From positions 1 through 5,960 of the forward strand of contig CAZXLZ010000067.1 of assembly GCA_964642045.1 (NCBI GenBank): a stretch of 5,960 bases of DNA, read 5' to 3'. The notes beneath the pieces were generated by a model. That model did not search any database and was not told where the DNA came from. It worked only from the letters and a program-made list of their open reading frames with translations. Positions within the stretch are counted from its first letter, which is position 1. The number at the start of each line of letters is the position of its first letter. The position numbers and the translations under genes were made by a program. Shown here piece after piece: positions 5,294-5,960 of this stretch. Source of the stretch: RGIG5057 sp964642045. GTDB taxonomy: Bacteria; Bacillota; Clostridia; TANB77; CAG-465.

Positions 5294-5800
5294 TTAATTT
5301 TTTTGAGATATATACTCCTTATAAATTTTGTAAATACCAAAGTATGAAATAATAGCTAAATCTCCAAATAAAATACTCATTATAATAGTTAGCATTATTA
5401 CATTTTCTTTGCCATCATCAAATATAATTTCTTGAGAGCCATATTCTGAATTTAGAATAACTTTTCCAATATATTTAGAAGCATTCAAACCAACAGTTAT
5501 GCTTTTATCACTTACATTTACATAGTAACTTTCAGGCTTAATTAATATATTTTTCATTTCATCACTTATATCTGGATCTGAAATTATACTGTCAATCTCT
5601 TTAAGATTATAATTCTCACTAGTACCATTTTCTTTAACACTTAAAGCAAAATTTGCAAGGTGCTGCATTTCTTTATCGTTAAGAATATAAATTATGTGAG
5701 TATTAGTGATAAAAACGCCTAAAACTATCATACAAATTGTAAAGAAGACTCCAAAAACATAAATAGCTGTCTCTGTGCTGGGTTTAGTGTTTTTCTTCAT
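5294..5800 (-). CDS. Gene A: unknown two-helix membrane protein, first of five paralogs
   Basis: 168 residues, no family recognised. This is the promoter-proximal gene. The N-terminus is very short (MKKNTKPSTET), followed by membrane segment 1 at about 12-33, an outer domain about 34-131, membrane segment 2 about 133-157 and a lysine-containing tail KIYKEYISQKN. The helix motif after the first membrane segment is YILNDKEMQHLANFA, and a strand-rich half follows (SITVGLNASKYIGKVILNSE, then a DDG turn just before the second membrane segment). The middle holds an extra acidic stretch (about residues 66-90) not obvious in B. The start is firm: AAGGAGGT (5814-5807) is 6 nt before ATG 5800-5798, and a near-consensus promoter lies about 70 nt upstream. 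Similarity to B-E is seen in order of elements and in the motifs rather than in high overall identity. Function unknown. Confidence 0.85.
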   Translation of the reverse strand: MKKNTKPSTETAIYVFGVFFTICMIVLGVFITNTHIIYILNDKEMQHLANFALSVKENGTSENYNLKEIDSIISDPDISDEMKNILIKPESYYVNVSDKSITVGLNASKYIGKVILNSEYGSQEIIFDDGKENVIMLTIIMSILFGDLAIISYFGIYKIYKEYISQKN

Positions 5801-5835
5801 AAAAATACCTCCTTATAAATAAAAAAGGTCAAATC

Positions 5836-5856
5836 AGCTTACAAATGTTATAAGCT
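5836..5856 (-). promoter_or_regulatory. Weak hairpin in the leader of gene A
   Basis: AGCTTA and TAAGCT are separated by 9 nt within the predicted leader, about 35-55 nt before gene A. A run of Ts lies 9 nt further on (5826-5821, minus strand), too far for a standard terminator. It might be a weak attenuator, a stabilising stem or chance in AT-rich sequence. Confidence 0.25.
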
Positions 5857-5877
5857 TTTCTATTAATATTCGCATTG

Positions 5878-5906
5878 ATTATATCATATTTTACATAATA
5901 ATTCAA
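5878..5906 (-). promoter_or_regulatory. Sigma-A promoter of the five-gene paralog operon
   Basis: The minus strand has -35 TTGAAT (5906-5901), exactly 17 bp, then a perfect -10 TATAAT (5883-5878) preceded by TGA, giving an extended -10 (TGnTATAAT). The start point should be near 5871, leaving a leader of about 70 nt. No comparable promoter was found between genes A and E, so this is probably the source of the whole operon transcript. Confidence 0.85.
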
Positions 5907-5960
5907 CTCTTTTATATTTTTTTACCTCTAAACTAATAAATTTATATAAACATTATTTAT

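Noticed and set aside
1..5960. CRISPR array, tRNA/rRNA gene or insertion sequence
   Set aside because: No regularly spaced repeats, cloverleaf or rRNA-like sequence, transposase or terminal inverted repeats were seen on either strand.

Overview
The window comes from a very AT-rich, low-GC Gram-positive bacterium, most likely a clostridial Firmicute. The evidence is the adjacent pair rny (RNase Y) and ymdB, near-consensus sigma-A promoters, strong GGAGG ribosome binding sites, TTG/GTG starts and U-tailed terminators. Every real gene lies on the minus strand, so transcription runs from high to low coordinates.

Layout in the direction of transcription: (1) 5960-5801 holds a clear promoter (TTGAAT, 17 bp, TATAAT with an extended -10 TG) and a leader of about 70 nt. 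(2) 5800-2904 is an operon of five small, mutually related, unrecognised membrane-protein genes, called A to E here: A 5800-5294, B 5237-4758, C 4693/4622-4095, D 4108-3554, E 3509-2904. Each encodes a short cytoplasmic N-terminus, one membrane segment, an extracytoplasmic domain of roughly 85-100 residues that opens with a conserved acidic helix motif, a second membrane segment and a short tail. Gene C appears to carry a one-base deletion or slip in an A6 run that separates its well-initiated 5' end from the rest. (3) 2894-2865 is an intrinsic terminator ending this operon. (4) 2806-2626 holds a second near-perfect promoter, overlapped by a 13-bp direct repeat, with a leader of about 145 nt containing a small hairpin. 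(5) 2625-1081 is rny and 1062 (or 1071)-274 is ymdB, 9-18 nt apart and probably one transcript, ended by a strong terminator at 272-226. (6) 225-93 is an AT-rich gap with a weaker promoter candidate and an orphan Shine-Dalgarno sequence. (7) 92-1 is the 5' end of an unidentified gene starting with TTG.

RNase Y is the membrane-anchored endoribonuclease that initiates mRNA decay in Firmicutes. YmdB is a metallophosphoesterase, characterised in Bacillus subtilis as a cyclic-nucleotide phosphodiesterase that influences the choice between motility and biofilm. These two are ordinary core genes. The part worth attention is the five-gene paralogous operon upstream of them. It has its own promoter and terminator, so it looks like a self-contained unit, and I cannot assign it to a known family or function.
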